DNA of 64,000 bases from Promerops cafer (Eukaryota > Chordata > Aves > Passeriformes > Nectariniidae): NCBI GenBank assembly GCA_013398275.1, contig VZSE01008388.1, forward strand, positions 2,118,814 to 2,182,813, written 5' to 3'. A model generated the notes under the pieces. It was not told where the DNA came from, searched no databases, and was given only the letters and a program-made list of their open reading frames with translations. This document shows, one piece after another, positions 11,401 to 23,178 of this stretch; position 1 is the first letter of the stretch; each line of letters opens with the position of its first letter. The translations under genes and the position numbers were made by a program.

Positions 11401-14400
11401 CGCTGTGAAATTTCCAGCTGGAAATTCATGGAATGAGCAGACCAGGAAGCTGCAGAGGGAGGAGGCAGGCAGGGGCTGGAGGTGAAGAGCAGGGCTGGGA
11501 GGGATGTGACTGGGTGGGCAGCAGCAGTGGGACCGGAGGGTTCCACCTGCTGAGCAGCCTGCTCTGGCCACGTAGTGAGGCTCAGTCCTGACAGCAGGAC
11601 TGTGTCATCAGCCATGCTGTGCCAAGGGCAAGTCATCAACCTGAATGTGTATCTGTGTCCCCAGACTGACACTTGGCATCTCCTCTGCTGCCCAAGCTGT
11701 GGCTTCAAACATGGTCCTCATCCCTGCCTGGTTCATTTTGCCCAGCACCTCCAGCCACGGACACAGTTTACACCTGTGGCTGAGGGCCTGTTCACCTGGC
11801 TCGAGCCCGTGAGGGCTTTGGAGTTTTGCTGGAGTTTTTGTTCATGGTCATGGTAAACCCTCATGAGAGAAACTCCCCTGCTTTAAGCTTGGGGATAACC
11901 CCTGGAGAACAGCCAGGGAGGCCGGACGGACTGGTGACAGATCTGGCTTCTCAGTCCTGTCCAAGGCTCAGGGTTGAAGGAGATGCCAGCCTTATCTGCT
12001 TTGCCTGCTCTGCCTGTGACAGGCGTTGTCATTTCCTGGCCTCAGGAACAAGTTGGAGGTAATTCCATTTTTTTATTCTCCCTCAGTGCTGTAGCCTCAG
12101 CTCCCTGATGGTATTTGCTCTGGACTGGACTTTAGCCCCCACAGGGAGCCCCCTGCTGCAGGATGCACACAGTGCATGGTGCTTTCATCCCATAAGGGTT
12201 TGTAGGCGTTGGGCTGTGGCTGAGGATGGCAGGGTTGGGTGGGTCTTTATGGCATCCTGGCAAGAGCAGGAGTGTTATCCATTAACCACAGGAGGAGACA
12301 GACCAACGGCAACACAACCAAGCTATTATGAAGTGATCCACCCTACCCTGCAGCTTCACCTTCCTGTCTTCACACCCACTCCTCGTGGCAACACAAGGCT
12401 GGTGTGTCTGTGTGGTGAACCATGTCAGGACATTGATCTGCCAGCATGTTTCCGAATAGGGCTGGAGGCAGCAGGTACGGGGTGCCCACGTGATGTGGGT
12501 CAGAATCCATGCCTTGCAGGGGGATGAGGAAGGTGCTGAAGAGCACTGTATTCCCCCTGCCTGGGCTCTGCAGTTGGGCTTGCTCCAGAAGTGGACCCTT
12601 TGACCAGAAACAAAAGCCAACATCAGTAAATAGCTTGGCAGTCGATATTCAACACACAAGTCTGCTGTCCGTCCCTTCCACCCCTGTGGCTGTGAAGGGG
12701 ATGCAGTGTGTCAGAAGGGACTGCTTCAGCAAGGCTCAGGCCCTGGGCTCCCTATCACCTGGCATCACTGTGGAGGTACATCAGCATCCACCCAGGCAGG
12801 CCCTGACAGGACCCCTTGCCAGATGGCCAGCTCACCTCAATGGAGGCTGCTGTAACCTTGGGTCTCCCAGCAGGGTGTCTAGAGCCACCTTCATCTCCTC
12901 TGCTCCCCACATTAATCTGGGGAGGCTGAGAGGTTGATGTAGCCTGCCAGCCAATGCCAGTGGCTGCAAAGTGCCATTTCCACAAGAGCAGAGCACTCGG
13001 TGGCTCTCATCCAGAGTTTTCCGTGCTTCCCTAAGACATCCTGAAGATGCTCAGGGTACCAGACAGGCTGCGATGTCATGGCTGTGGCACACTGGGTGGT
13101 GGCTGTCTGCACAGATGTAGCAGCACAGGCTGGGATCTGGAGGGGATGTGACTTGCTCTTTCCCAGCTTGTGGCTGGGCTTATTATTGTTGGTTGTGTGT
13201 GAGATTCTGTTTTGATGGCATTTAGGCAGACATAGCAGTCTCCACCTCCTGTTTGCTCTCCCTGCCTGATCCTACTTGCATAATGATTTTCCTGTTTGCC
13301 GCTGTTTAGCCAAGGCCAGTGCCAAGGGTGGGAGGTTTGGGTTCTGACTTATTTGCTTCGAAGGAGGTGTCTGCCTCAAGTCTTGCTTTGGCTCCTCATG
13401 AGAGACCTCAGTCCTGCCAGGCTGTTTGGGGAAGCTGAGTTACTCAGGGAAGAGTGTGCCCCAGATGGTGCTTCTGCCCTGGGTGTTTGCTCCAACTCTT
13501 GCACCACATCATTGACAGCATGCTGCCTCCTTGGCTTTCTACTCCTCCGTCCATGGATTGTGTGTTGCCCACACAGCTCTTCTGTGTCTGCCACAGAGCA
13601 GGGATATGGCAAACCCAGCTCTCAGCTGGCAGCATCTTCCCTGCTGGGAAATGTGCAGGCGTATGTGGCTCCTCGAGACCCTTCAACCCCTGAGACTTGT
13701 GGGGACGGCTTTACCCCACTCTTTGGAAATGGCTGCAGCTTTGGAAGTGAGTGGATTTGGCACAAGCAGACCCAGACATGGCATCTATCCCTTCTCCTTC
13801 CTTTTGTTTCTGGGGATTGTGGGGTGCCCCTTGGCTGGAACAAAGTGGGTTTTTGAGGTGAGGGGGTGATAGACACTCCCTGTCTCTTGGAGTAGAGCCA
13901 CTGTGAAATAGCTGCATTTAGCATCTGAAGCCAGTTTGGGATTTGCAAGATGCTGTGGCTGTCCGGGTAGTGAGCAGGACCTTGGCAGGACCGGTGGCTG
14001 ACAGACAGACTGCACAGGACCCTGACAGGTCCCAAAACCTGCTTCTCTGCTCACCATCCCTTTCTCAGTAGGGCTGGCACATTTAAGGCCAAAAGCAGCG
14101 GTCAGCCAGGGCCCCTATTCTGAGCTGGCCTACAAGCAAAAGGCCCCTTTGGTCTGTGGGGACCCAAAATAGCCCATGTATTTTTGTCCTGGCCACTGGG
14201 ACATGCAGAGGACAGAGCCAACCTCGACTCGCCACAAGCCAGTGGTGGTTGGCTCCTGCATGTCTGTCCCATCCTCTGCCAAGGGGGCTGCTGCTCAGTG
14301 GGGAGGAATTTCCTCTCCGAATTTTGGAAGCTGGGGAGATGGTGACACCAGGGAAGATTGTGTTGTTCTGGCTCTGGTTTAATTTCTCTGTCCTCCACTA

Positions 14401-17400
14401 AATTGGAAACAGCTGTGCAGCCCAGACCAGCCTCCAAAAAACTGCTGAGGGGGAGCAAAATGATCTCTGCTCCTGGGCCAGTACCCCCAACAGGACTTGC
14501 AGCCTTCTGCTGGGCTGTCCAGGTGCAACGGCAAGGCTCACTTTGCCCAGCCCTGGGGATGTTCTCCCACCTTCTCGGGGGACAGTAGTTCAGCAGCTCC
14601 CACTGGGTTAGGGCAGCTTTTGCCTGCTGAGGGTCCTGCCAGCTCTGCACCTTTGAATCTGGCTCCACAGAGGAACGAGCCAGAGCTGGAAGGACAGCCT
14701 CTCTCCTGGGAGGTGGAGGTGCCGTGGGGTGCAGGAGGTGGCCAGGTGGCAGTGGGCAGGGGGTTGCTGCAGGCAGGTGCTCTCGCTGCTGGTTGGCTGC
14801 CAGCTTTTCCTGCTCTTCTAGAAACATCCCTGTTTTGGGGACAAGTGAGTGAGGGCTCAGACTCTCCGTGGGGAAAGGAGTTCCTGTAAAGTGCAGGGTG
14901 GCATTTGGGGTGGGAGAGTGGTTGAGCTGAGCCCTCCAAGCCCCTTCTGCCTTGCCCCTCACAGCAGGACTATTTTGAGGACCTCTCAAACGGAATGTAA
15001 GCTGTCCCCATCCTTCTCCTCAGGACCCTCACAGGTTTCTCCATGCTCAGCTCCCTTATGTTGTTCCTGGCCTGACTCCTTCCTGGGTCTGCCAGCTCTG
15101 AGCTCAGTCCTGGAGCCAGGAACATGAAGCAATGAAGGAGGAATAATCTGCACTCTACATCCCAGCAACCTGGGGGTGCCAGTGGCAGGTGGCCTCCTGC
15201 AGTCCTGCTCTTCCCCTCTGGTACTGCTCCCCAAGCAGTGACCTTGGGGTAGCCATGTGTTGTTGGTAGACATGGCCCTACCGAGCCCAGGAGATGGCAG
15301 GCTATGGAAAAATTAATCCTACCCCTCTTTCATTCCTCAGCTGTGGGATTCTATTCCCTGGGTTTCCTCCCACGCATTCAGCGAGAGTCTTATCTTCAGA
15401 CTTGTCTGGCTAAGAGCTGTTTTGCTCTCATCCTGTTTTGCTGTGGGCTCCCCTTTCTGTGTCTCAACTTTGCTCTCCTCAGCTGCAGACAGGAGGGGGA
15501 AGTGGGACATGGTCCTGTAGGCTCAGCCCATCCCTCTGACCCACTTTAGTTGCTGCCCAAGGTGTGGCCAACCAAGATACCATGGTGCAGACCGAGACAG
15601 GGATTCCTCTTGAGCAAGCATGAATGCAGGGAGGGGGAAAACTGCATGCACTGTCAAATGCATCTGACAGCCACATCCCAAGGGGTCTTACCTAAGTGCT
15701 GTCCAAGCCCACCAGGGAGCATCCCTCTTCCCACCTGACTGGGTGGAAATAAGGACCTGCCTGTGGGATAGCCAAGCTGTGGGCAGGCAAGAGCCATAAC
15801 TGTGCCTTGTGTTGTGCACGGTTGGGATCGCCTTTGTCCTCTGTGCATGGCTGTCCTGGCATGTGGTGGCCTGTGCCACTTCTGCATCAAGACCCAGGCT
15901 CCTCCATGCAAGGAGAACCTGCTTCCAGCTCAGGGCTGCCTCTGGCTGCTCCTTGTGCTCCTAGCTGAATTTTACATTAATGATGTCTGGTTGTTCTCCC
16001 CAGGTGTCCTGTAAGGTTTTCTCCAATTGGAAGCGGAAACGTGGTTTCCTGCCATTGTGCTTCTTCCTGCTGCAGCCCCCAGACTGATTCCAGGGAAGTA
16101 CCCTTTCCTGCAGCACTTCCCCTCCCCATGGCCCCTGGGCAGCACCTCCATTGGCCATCCTGGCACCCCTGGGGACTTGGACCAGCCCTGCAGACATGGG
16201 CTGTGAAAGTCTGCCAGCTGCAGAGGATTGCTGGATGAGGATGAAGGTCTGGGGCGAGGCATCCCCAGGCTCTCCCCAAACCCATGGTGGTCCCTCAAGA
16301 AGACACAGTCAGGTGTCGTGAGCTTGGTGTGAGCCACGCATGCCCATAGTGGGTCACCCTGTGCCCCTACACATCTCCTTGCAGCTCCTGGAGGTGCTGA
16401 AAGCTGCCTGGAAGCACCATCCAGGTCCTGGAGATGGTTTCTGCCTGGGCTTGGAGGCTTCTGCAGCTGCACTGAGTGAAGCCCTGAGCAAATCCCTCTC
16501 TCTTGCCCTTGGGAGAAAGGGTCTTTATTTTTCTAAATTTCCAACAAATGGAGACTGAAGCTAGCCCTGGAAAAACGTGTCTCTGTCCACAGCCTCCCAA
16601 GAAGCAGGTTGGAGGGGACAGTCCTTTCCCTGGGGAGAGCAGCCTAAGTGGGTGCCATCAGAGAAACCAGCTTCTTGGAAGAATCCTGTCTCTGCAAACA
16701 GTCTCCTGAGATCAGCTTATCTCTCCTCCTCTGATGCCTGCTCATAAATGACGTTCCCCCCTGCTCCTGCCCTCCCCCAGGCGCTTGTATCTCCTCCTGC
16801 ATGCCCAAACCGCCAGCCCTAGAGCAGGCAACAGCTCCAATATTTGTGGGGCTTTTCCTACCTCTCCCAAGGCTGCATTGTCCCTGAATCGTCCTGTGGC
16901 CTGAAGTGACAAGGAGCAAGGGGCTGGGACCACCCTGCCCTTCTGGTAAGCTTGTTGCTGTGACATTACAATGTCCCTCTGCAGCGTTTGATGGGATGCT
17001 GGGCAGGAGCACCCATCTCTGCTCCTGGGGGGTTTTCTCTGGCCAGGGACCAGATTGCCCAGGCTTGGGCACTTGCCATGTGCTGAGGAGAGAGGTGTGT
17101 GGGTTCATCGTGGGGCTGCCATCGGTGGCATTTGACCAGTAATAGTCAGGGCTGGGAACCCACTCAGCTGCCCCGCTGAAGAGGTGGACGTCCAGGGCTT
17201 CCTAGGACTCAGTAATGGGTGGGACTGTCCCAGCTGTGCCACCTGGGGTAGTTTTAAGGCTGGCTCTGCCCTGCCACTGTCCTCTGCCCTCTACCTGGTG
17301 GGAAGCCCTTCAGGGACAGTGCTGGAGTCCCACCAGGACCTGGGGAATTTGCTGCCCAGCCAGATCGATTTACCTGCCTGGGGCGAGGGCCCCCTGGGAG

Positions 17401-18660
17401 CCTCTCAGGGCTCCTTGAACTCTCCAGATAAGGGACTTGGCAGCCGGTTGGTCTACGCAGTTCAAAACACACCAGGGCTGAATGCTCCCCCTGCACCACC
17501 CGGCATCTGAGATAACAGCAAGTGCTGGGAGCAGGGTCAGTATCCACAGCTGCTGCTTTGTGAGGAGTTCATGGTGGCTGCTAGTGCAGCAAGCCCAAAG
17601 GCAGAGGGGGTTTAGGGGTGCCTCTCCTTTTGTCCATGGTGGAGTGGAGGGAGTGAGGTGAAATGGGTCAGAAACATTGCCCAGGGACCCTCATTCTGTG
17701 GGGTGAGGGTGCTGCACAGAGCAACTTGTAAGAAGTTTTTTTCTGCTGGCCAAGCCCTGGCAAAGCAGAGGACTTTGTCTGCAGACAGCAAGTCAGGGAG
17801 AAGGCAGAAATACCTTCTCCCTCCTGCTCTCCTGCTCTACTGCTAAGATCTCTCCTCAGGATGCAGGCACAGAGTAGGGCTGGAAGAGCAGATGGCATCA
17901 CAGGGCTGTTTACTGAGAGGCAGAGAGGAGAAGAAGAATAGGAAGTGCTATGAGCTTGCTGATGGAAACAGCTCACAAAGCACTCCAAGACTAGGAAACC
18001 TGCGGCAGGATGTTGGAGGGATGAGGGATCAGAGGAAGAGAGGCCATAGCAGAAAAGAAAGATGAAGCTTTTACCTCTCTGTTAGCTCTACAAGAGCCTG
18101 AGCAGTTTCTTCCACCTTCCTTTGGGGAGCTCCTTAGAGCATCTGCAGGGGGAAGGTTAGAAAGCAAAGGTAAACAGCAACAAGTGTCTTGGGCCAGGCA
18201 ATGTTCCCCAGAAGGAAAGGGAGGGTGAAGCGGCTGGTTGTGATATGTGGCCTCTAGTCATTTATTCACAGCTGCTCCAGCCCCCAGGGACTGGGAGGAG
18301 GGAAAGATATGACGTTATTTTCTAAGAAGGGCTGAAGGAACTTAAGGGAAAAGACGACTGCTGAATCTGCTGCACATCCTGGGTGTCTGTGCAGGGATGG
18401 GGCCTGTGGGCAGGTGGCGAGGCTCCTGTGGAGGGTCCCCCAGGACTGGAGCAGCACTTTCTAGGGAGTCTGCGCTCAGAGTGCCCACACTGCTTCCCCC
18501 AAAAAAATTCCAGTCAGCTTTCAGCCCAGGTTTTAAGGGAACTTGCTGGTCAAGAGGGAAAGTCCTTACTTGGCTCCATAATTAGTATGAAAACAGGAAG
18601 GAGAGTGTAGGAGTCAGCAGTCAGTTTTTGCAGTAAAAAGAGATCTTTGCATTGGTCACA
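8460..18660. other. Ten-kilobase stretch, no recognised gene
   Basis: I read this on both strands and found no frame resembling a known protein family, no tRNA and no obvious repeat array. The longest open frame (minus strand, 14,102-14,989, 295 codons) is proline- and serine-rich, matches no protein I recognise, and is interpreted as chance in GC-rich DNA. One base at 10,848 is unresolved. A more AT-rich patch at 10,880-10,995 looks different from its surroundings (see findings). The stretch could be intergenic, or intron 1 of a long SLC29A1 5' UTR isoform. Confidence 0.45.
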
Positions 18661-18667
18661 TGTTGTT

Positions 18668-18905
18668 TTCAACACATTCATGAGTGACCTGGAAAAGAGA
18701 ATGAGCAATGAGATGACAGGGCTTTGCTGAGGTGATTGGATTACTCAGGTTCATGGAGACAAGTGCCAGCTAGGAGGAGTACTGAGGGTCATTACAACAT
18801 CAGGCAACTGAAATTCAGTTTAGATAAATATCAAGTGATAGACAAGGGGGGAAGGGAAGAAGCCCCAAATCCACAAACAAGATTATGCACTGAGCTAGCC
18901 ATGAG
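18668..18905 (+). mobile_element. Degraded LINE (CR1-like) ORF2 remnant
   Basis: One plus-strand frame reads like the end of a LINE reverse transcriptase: a TTCATGAGTGACCTGGA motif corresponding to F-[IM]-[NS]-D-L, then about 110 bases later a segment translating to LKFSLDKYQVID, similar to the family pattern F-x-x-D-K-x-x-V. The frame between them is disrupted. This is a weak, old remnant with uncertain edges. Confidence 0.4.
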
Positions 18906-21900
18906 CTAGCCACTCACAGCAAGGCCTGCGGCTATTTCAGATAGCTCAGTGTGCATGGAAACATACACTGAATCATCTTTCCCAGTTACAAAGCAGAAAC
19001 AAAGCAGGAAAGCCTTGTGCCACTCTTCAAATTGGTGTCTCACCCCCACGCAGTCCCTGTGTGCCCCCAGCACCAGCATCTCTGTAAGGATCAAGAGGAG
19101 CCAGGGGAGGCTGGGAGAAAAGCAACAAGGAGCACTGAAGGCATGGAGCCATGCCTGAATGACTAAGTGAGCTAGAATTTCTGTTTGGAAAATGTGCTGT
19201 TGGGTGGATACAATCCAGGTCTGTAAAGCAGCCACTCCAATGTTCATCCACCCTTTGATGTTGAAGGCAAGGGAGCCCTGGTGAGGCCCTGCATGTGGGG
19301 AGAGCTGCTGCCCCCTCTCAGGAGCTCCTGAGTTGAAGGGGGAAGCAGGATTTCACAGAAGTGAAACCCACCATGGCTACAAAACACATGGACATCCTGT
19401 CCTTTCCAGCTTGGAGGCTGGGGGGACAGTCGGGCAGTTAGTCCACACCCATGCCACATTTACTCTTTCCTAGCATCTGCTTTTGCCCTCTGATGGAGAC
19501 CAGCCTTTGACTGGACCAGCCTCTGCTTTGACTCAAGGCACCTGCCTACCCTTGTTTTGGGAGGGCTTTTTTTCGTCTGAGCACCACGGCGGTGGTGCAC
19601 AACTGTGCACACTCATCTGTCTTGTGAAATACAAGTGTGTGTCCTCAAGCTGGTGACTGAAGGTGGAGGTGGAATTCCTGGCACAAGGTAGGAGGATCCC
19701 CCAAGCAGTATGGTCAGAGTTCAGGCACGTATATGAAATCTCATGAAACAGGCAGTCTTGTAAGTGTTCCCTATCTTCCAGCTGAGTCATGGCCACCAAG
19801 GTTTCATGTGACTTGCATACCTGTGCTGGGCTTGTTCCGTGCCTGCAGATAAACCTTGAGGGGCCCCTGGATCAGCCTTCCTGACAGGAGAACTCTGGTG
19901 TTGCCCAGTGGGCAAGCGGACATAGGGGATGGGGTGAAAGGTTGGTGAGGCAACTGGTCCTGTCCCATCTTGGCCACACTTGGAGGAAGTACTGACACTG
20001 TCCCTGCAAAATGATCCCCTGGTGTCTCACAGTGGTGTCAGGAAGACGCGAGGTGCTTGCTGGTGAATCTGCTGGCAACCCCTTGGCCGTGGACTGCCAG
20101 GACACTTCTATACTTGGTGTGGTGTAAACAGCTTTTCTTTAAAAAACTGGTGTTTCTGGGTATAATTCCATGGTGCTGCAGCATGCCTACATGGCACCAG
20201 GGAATTGCTTGAATGGGAAACTAAGCATGCGCTGTGCTCACCCTTGGCGAAGGCAGCAGGAGCAGAGGAAAAGGTGATGTGGGGAAAGGGAGAGGTAGGG
20301 AAGTGTCCAAAGCCAGGTGACAAATGGCTGCCTGCAGGTGTGGCTGTCCTGCAGTGCAGGTTTTTCTGCAGAGGTTAGGCAGTTTTGGTGACAGCTGGCC
20401 CTGCCGTCAGCTCCCAGGGCTTGGCTGGCAATGGGGCTGCACATGGCCACCAAGGGTGTCACTTAGCATCTGTCACAGCCTTTGTGTGTCATGAACGGAC
20501 AATTAAAATTGTGCCATCTCTTGTTTGTACCTGCTCAAATGTTCTAGCTTATGGTTTGTTAAGCCCAGTCTTTGTGATCTTGCTTCTGCTTACACATCAC
20601 TTCCACGGGGTTAAGACAGACTGCTCTATGCCCAGGAAGAAAAGGGATGTCCTTAGGCCAAGGCCCCACATCGCTCCTCCTTTTCTGTGTCCCTCAGGAT
20701 GTGCAGCCACCAAGCTGGCAGCTGGGCTAAACACCAGCAGACTCCTCCGGGGGGCAGTTGGAGCTGTGCTGTGCCAGCTGGAAGAGTGGCATCTGTTCCC
20801 ATGTCCCATCGGGTAGGGCAGCTTTCCCCAAGTGGGAGCAGGGTTGCCACCTGTTGCTGGTGTTGGTTCATGTAACCTTTTCTGTTTGTTGTAGGGTTCT
20901 TTGTAACAGCCAGCAGCTGGAAGTGTTTCCTGCTGTAATGACTGGTGCCCTTGGCAGGCACTGTCTCTTTGTGGAAAAAATTAGGAGGCATTTAGCAAAG
21001 TGAGACAGAAAACAAACAGAGCAGGCAGGAGACTGCGGCCAGGCAGTGCCTGCCAAGGAGGCTGGGCTCCTGACACAGGGATGTGGGCACTCTCCAGACG
21101 GAAGCAGGAGGCGGTGGGAAAGCAGCATGGCGGAGCGCCCTGCCCCAGCACCCCCAGAGTCCTACTCCCGACCCCCTCTGCCTCCTCCCCAACATCCCCG
21201 GCTCCTGCCATCTCCTCAGCACCCTTCTGTTCCTCCCTTCCCTGGATGGTTGGACAGCAGGACCCGGGCTGTGTGCCAGCTCTGGTACCCGATACCTCTT
21301 CTCCTCCTCCGCGGGTGCTGCTAGACCCACAGGGCTCCAGCCCCCGTGACCTGAGCCAGGGCCCGCCACTCACCCCCAAGGGCAGGGGGTGTGGAAGCAG
21401 GGGGACACACTGCCTTCAAATACTCTGAACACAGGGCTCACCCTGGCTCTGTCCTCTCTCCCAGGTATGTCTTTGGGGTCAGTCCCTGCCTGTGTTTGTA
21501 TAGACAGTGATACGACCTGGTGGGGGCTGGAAGGGGGATCAGTGGCTTGGCTGGCAAGGGGAAGCATGTTGAGGGCTTGCTGGGGACCCACGGGGGAAGC
21601 TGAGGTTCTCTTGCCTATTTTGAGTTGAGATCTGTTTGTTTGGAGGCAAGCAGTGGTCCCGGTGGGGTTTCTGTGTGCGAGGGGATGGCAGTGGTGTTTG
21701 CAGATCCCTCTGCTAATCCCGGGTTAGGATGTCTCCTCCCCGCAGAGGCACTGGCAGGCTGCCAGGAGGGGATTTTGGGATGTTTTCTCTGGAACCCGGA
21801 TGGCTCACAAGGGCAAGACAGGAGCTGTCATGCCCCCAAGCTCTCTGTGTGGGAAGGCAAGGGAGTGGTGCTGCAGATGGCTCCGACATCAACAGGGTGG

Positions 21901-22000
21901 CACCTGCCGTGTTGGCAGAGCCCTCGATCCTTTGCAGGCATACTGTTGTCCTGCTCTGTCTTTCCCAAGCGGCCCAAGGGGCTTCCAAAATCCCTCTCCA
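18906..22000. other. Sequence upstream of SLC29A1, no recognised gene
   Basis: No coding exon or clear repeat was identified. GC content rises toward 21,050-21,400, where the sequence becomes C-rich, and again toward the promoter candidate at 22 kb. It is probably upstream flank or 5' UTR intron of SLC29A1. Confidence 0.4.
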
Positions 22001-22029
22001 CATCCTACCGGCTATGTTTCGGCTCCATC

Positions 22030-22420
22030 GTAGCTCAGGCTCCCCAGCCTACAGGATCGTGCCCGAGGAGGAGGCGAGCTGTGGCCAGAACCCCACGGGC
22101 ACCTGCGCCAGGGACGGGCTGCGCTGCCTTCAGTGCGTGCCGGGGCCGGCAGGGACTACAGATCCCAGCATGCTGCTGCCTGCCTCTTCCTCCTCCGCCC
22201 TATCTGGCAGGGCGCAGGCAGGGATGCTGCAGGCGGCGTTGGAGCAGGCATCCGCGGGGCATGTCCCGGGGGGGCCGGGGACACGGCGCCGGCAGCCCCG
22301 CTGCAGGTGAAGCCCTGGGAGAAGTGCCGGAGCACCCCATGCTGCGCCGCCCGGACTGGAAAAGCACAAGGCAGGCCTGCGATTCCTCCTGGCGGCTAAT
22401 CCCGCTCTGCCCCGGGAAAA
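22030..22420 (+). promoter_or_regulatory. SLC29A1: Probable proximal promoter / noncoding exon 1 of SLC29A1
   Basis: This CpG-enriched block lies about 0.8 kb before the first clear SLC29A1 exon. It contains a near-ideal ZNF143 motif and, downstream of it, an exon-like end CTGCAG|GTGAAG with the exon/intron border at 22,306/22,307. The next good acceptor on the same strand is at 23,124. Together these fit a short noncoding first exon spliced onto the exon that carries the start codon. There is no TATA box, as expected for a housekeeping promoter. Transcript evidence would be needed to place the start site. Confidence 0.5.
22155..22173 (+). promoter_or_regulatory. ZNF143/STAF (SBS-type) promoter motif
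   Basis: ACTACAGATCCCAGCATGC matches the vertebrate motif ACTACAnnTCCCAGnATGC, which is bound by ZNF143 and almost always lies within a few hundred bases of a start site. The match is complete at all fixed positions. It supports promoter activity at this spot. Confidence 0.8.
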
Positions 22421-23124
22421 GGGGGTGACCGGGGAGGGAGAGTCCCTTCTCGGGGCTCTGGAGGCCACGTCTTTGGGGCTCTCAGAGCGATGCCTGAGCA
22501 CTGCAGCGCCTGGGCAGGTGGTGACAGGAAAAAAGGAGCGGTGGGTGCCCAGGAGGGGACAGCAGTGCCAGGGACGCCCTTGGCTTTTCAAGGTGACCTA
22601 GGAAAGGGCTGTGAGAGCCCCAGGGAAGTGGAATTGAAAACGGGAGATTTGCTGGTTCTGGCCGGAAAGGCTGCTGAATTAAATGTGTCTTTTGTGCCAC
22701 CGAGCCTCGGGCGTTGGAGGGAGCTGGGGTGGGCAGGGGGGGCAGACACAGCCCACTGGGCACATGCTTCACTCACAGCCCCAGGATTGGGGACAGAGCT
22801 GCAAGCTCACAAATCCCTTAAGAGCTTGCTGCAAGCAGCTGGGCAGCCAGCATGAGCAGCCTGGGTATCTCGGGAAAGTTTCCTTTTGGAGGGAAGGCTT
22901 GCTGAGCCTGGCCAGCAGAATAAGGCTGTGTGTCACAACCCTTTGGCTTAAGGACTCTGAGCTGCCGGTTTCCAAAGCTCCTGCACTGTCCTCTCATCAT
23001 TTTCTGGGTTGGTGTTTGACTTGCAGTACTGTGGAACACTTACTGGGTTGGGGTTAAAACCAGTGCTGCCCCTGCCTGGCTTGTGTCTCTCACTTCTCCA
23101 TAAAATCTTCTGTTTGCTTTCCAG

Positions 23125-23178
23125 ACGGAGAGCAGCCATAAGACTTGCTGGGACCTGTGCTGACTCTTGCCACTCAAG
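23125..23178 (+). other. SLC29A1: SLC29A1 5' UTR part of the start-codon exon
   Basis: A pyrimidine tract and TTTCCAG acceptor end at 23,124. The next 54 bases are untranslated and lead into the ATG at 23,179. The exon ends at the donor 23,207/23,208. The leader exon joined upstream is not proven; the best candidate ends at 22,306. Confidence 0.6.

Noticed and set aside
14102..14989. A 295-codon minus-strand open frame
   Set aside because: Proline-, serine- and glutamine-rich with no recognisable motif, in GC-rich DNA where long chance frames are common. No splice or promoter context supports it.
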